5,573 nt of DNA from Acetobacteraceae bacterium (GTDB lineage Bacteria > Pseudomonadota > Alphaproteobacteria > Acetobacterales > Acetobacteraceae): the NCBI GenBank assembly GCA_947446625.1, contig CANFIE010000285.1, positions 1 to 5,573 of the forward strand, in the 5' to 3' direction. The first letter of the stretch is position 1; every line of letters begins with the position of its first letter. The notes below the pieces were generated by a model, which made no database searches, was not told the DNA's origin, and saw nothing but the letters and a program-made list of their open reading frames with translations. The translations under genes were made by a program, and so were the position numbers. This document shows positions 4,956 through 5,573 of this stretch, piece after piece.

Positions 4956-5573
4956 ACCGCCTGGCCCGTGCGCTGGACAGCGACCTGTTCTGGTCGTTCA
5001 GGCGCTCTCCGGTAACGGTGGCCAGCGCCATTGTTGCCCTGGTTTGCGTGGGTGGCGCCGTGCTGGCGCCGGTGCTGGCGCCGCATAACGTGCTGGATTT
5101 GGCCAGTGTGAGCCTGAGCGACGCCTTCAAGCCGCCCTTCACCGAGGCCGGCTGGAGCCTGGGCAGCGACGACCAGGGGCGCGATGTGCTCTCGGCCATC
5201 ATGTTCGGCGGGCGGATTTCGTTGCTGGTGGGGCTGTGCGCGGTGGTGTTTTCCGCCGTGCTGGGCGTGGCGGTGGGGCTGGCCGCCGGCTACCTGGGCG
5301 GCGCGGTGGATGCCGTGCTGATGCGCGTGGCGGATGTGCAACTGACCTTCCCCTCCATCCTCGTGGCCATGCTGGTGGACGGCATTGCCCGCGCCGCCTT
5401 GCCGCAGGAAGTGCATGAGAAGGTGGCGCTGCTGGTGGTGATCTTCGCCATTGGCATTTCCAGCTGGCCGCAATTCGCCCGCACCGTGCGCGGTTCCACC
5501 CTGGTGGAGCGCAACAAGGAATATGTGCTGGCGGCGCGGGTCATCGGGCTGGGCGGCGGGCGCATCATGTTCA
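4952..5573 (+). CDS. Peptide/nickel-type ABC importer permease, C subunit (DppC/OppC-like), 3' end beyond the window
   Basis: An open frame of 207 codons from the ATG at 4952 to the right edge; about 90 residues are expected to be missing. Residues 11-44 match the OppC-type N-terminal domain (DLFWSFRRSPVTVASAIVAL and on). LGSDDQGRDVLSAIMFGGRI (70-89) is the hallmark periplasmic-side motif ahead of the transport domain. ADVQLTFPSILVAMLV (127-142) and FARTVRGSTLVERNKEYVLA (175-194) follow. The last part enters the EAA loop (EYVLAARVIGLGGGRIMF, 190-207), where the window ends. The WPQFARTVRGSTLVERNKEY wording is that of a particular DppC-like branch seen in Pseudomonadota, from memory. Its start overlaps the B-type permease stop by 4 nt, so the two form one operon and would form the membrane heterodimer. 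ATPase and binding-protein genes probably lie downstream, since none precedes the permeases here. Confidence 0.93.
   Translation, partial: MNRLARALDSDLFWSFRRSPVTVASAIVALVCVGGAVLAPVLAPHNVLDLASVSLSDAFKPPFTEAGWSLGSDDQGRDVLSAIMFGGRISLLVGLCAVVFSAVLGVAVGLAAGYLGGAVDAVLMRVADVQLTFPSILVAMLVDGIARAALPQEVHEKVALLVVIFAIGISSWPQFARTVRGSTLVERNKEYVLAARVIGLGGGRIMF

Noticed and set aside
4919..5473. Minus-strand open frame of 184 codons
   Set aside because: It is antisense to the C-type permease, with a His/Gln/Ala-rich translation that is a mirror of hydrophobic codons.

Overview
The window is high-GC bacterial DNA with no mobile elements, tRNA, rRNA or CRISPR arrays. Gene density, Shine-Dalgarno sites of the GGAGG type, GC-rich third codon positions and the protein families all point to a member of the Pseudomonadota, such as an Acetobacteraceae- or Burkholderiales-type organism. 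The sequence alone does not settle the genus.

Left half, minus strand: three co-directional genes read from right to left. hyi (hydroxypyruvate isomerase, start at 2559) is followed after 37 nt by glxR (2-hydroxy-3-oxopropionate, i.e. tartronate semialdehyde, reductase, start at 1745). After a 181-nt gap comes an XRE-type helix-turn-helix regulator (start at 673) that runs off the left edge. hyi and glxR together belong to the glycerate branch of glyoxylate and glycolate use: hydroxypyruvate and tartronate semialdehyde are interconverted, and tartronate semialdehyde is reduced to D-glycerate. Glyoxylate carboligase (gcl), which precedes hyi in the E. coli locus, is not present here.

Middle, 2560-2788: a 229-nt divergent intergenic region with no believable gene but two strong inverted repeats, a 10-bp perfect dyad at 2628-2663 and a long imperfect hairpin at 2684-2722.

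Right half, plus strand: a polytopic membrane protein of the AI-2E/YdiK transporter family (2789-3886). After a 100-nt gap come two permease subunits of a peptide/nickel-type (Dpp/Opp) ABC importer. The first starts at a TTG (3987-4955), and the second overlaps it by 4 nt (ATGA) and runs off the right edge. The substrate-binding protein and ATPases of this importer are not in the window and may lie beyond the right end.

The gene content is ordinary metabolism and transport. The least explained parts are the regulatory DNA: the palindrome ahead of the XRE gene, the two dyads between hyi and the AI-2E gene, and a short motif (ACTGTSAGACG) found in both intergenic regions. These could be sites of one regulator, but the support is weak.
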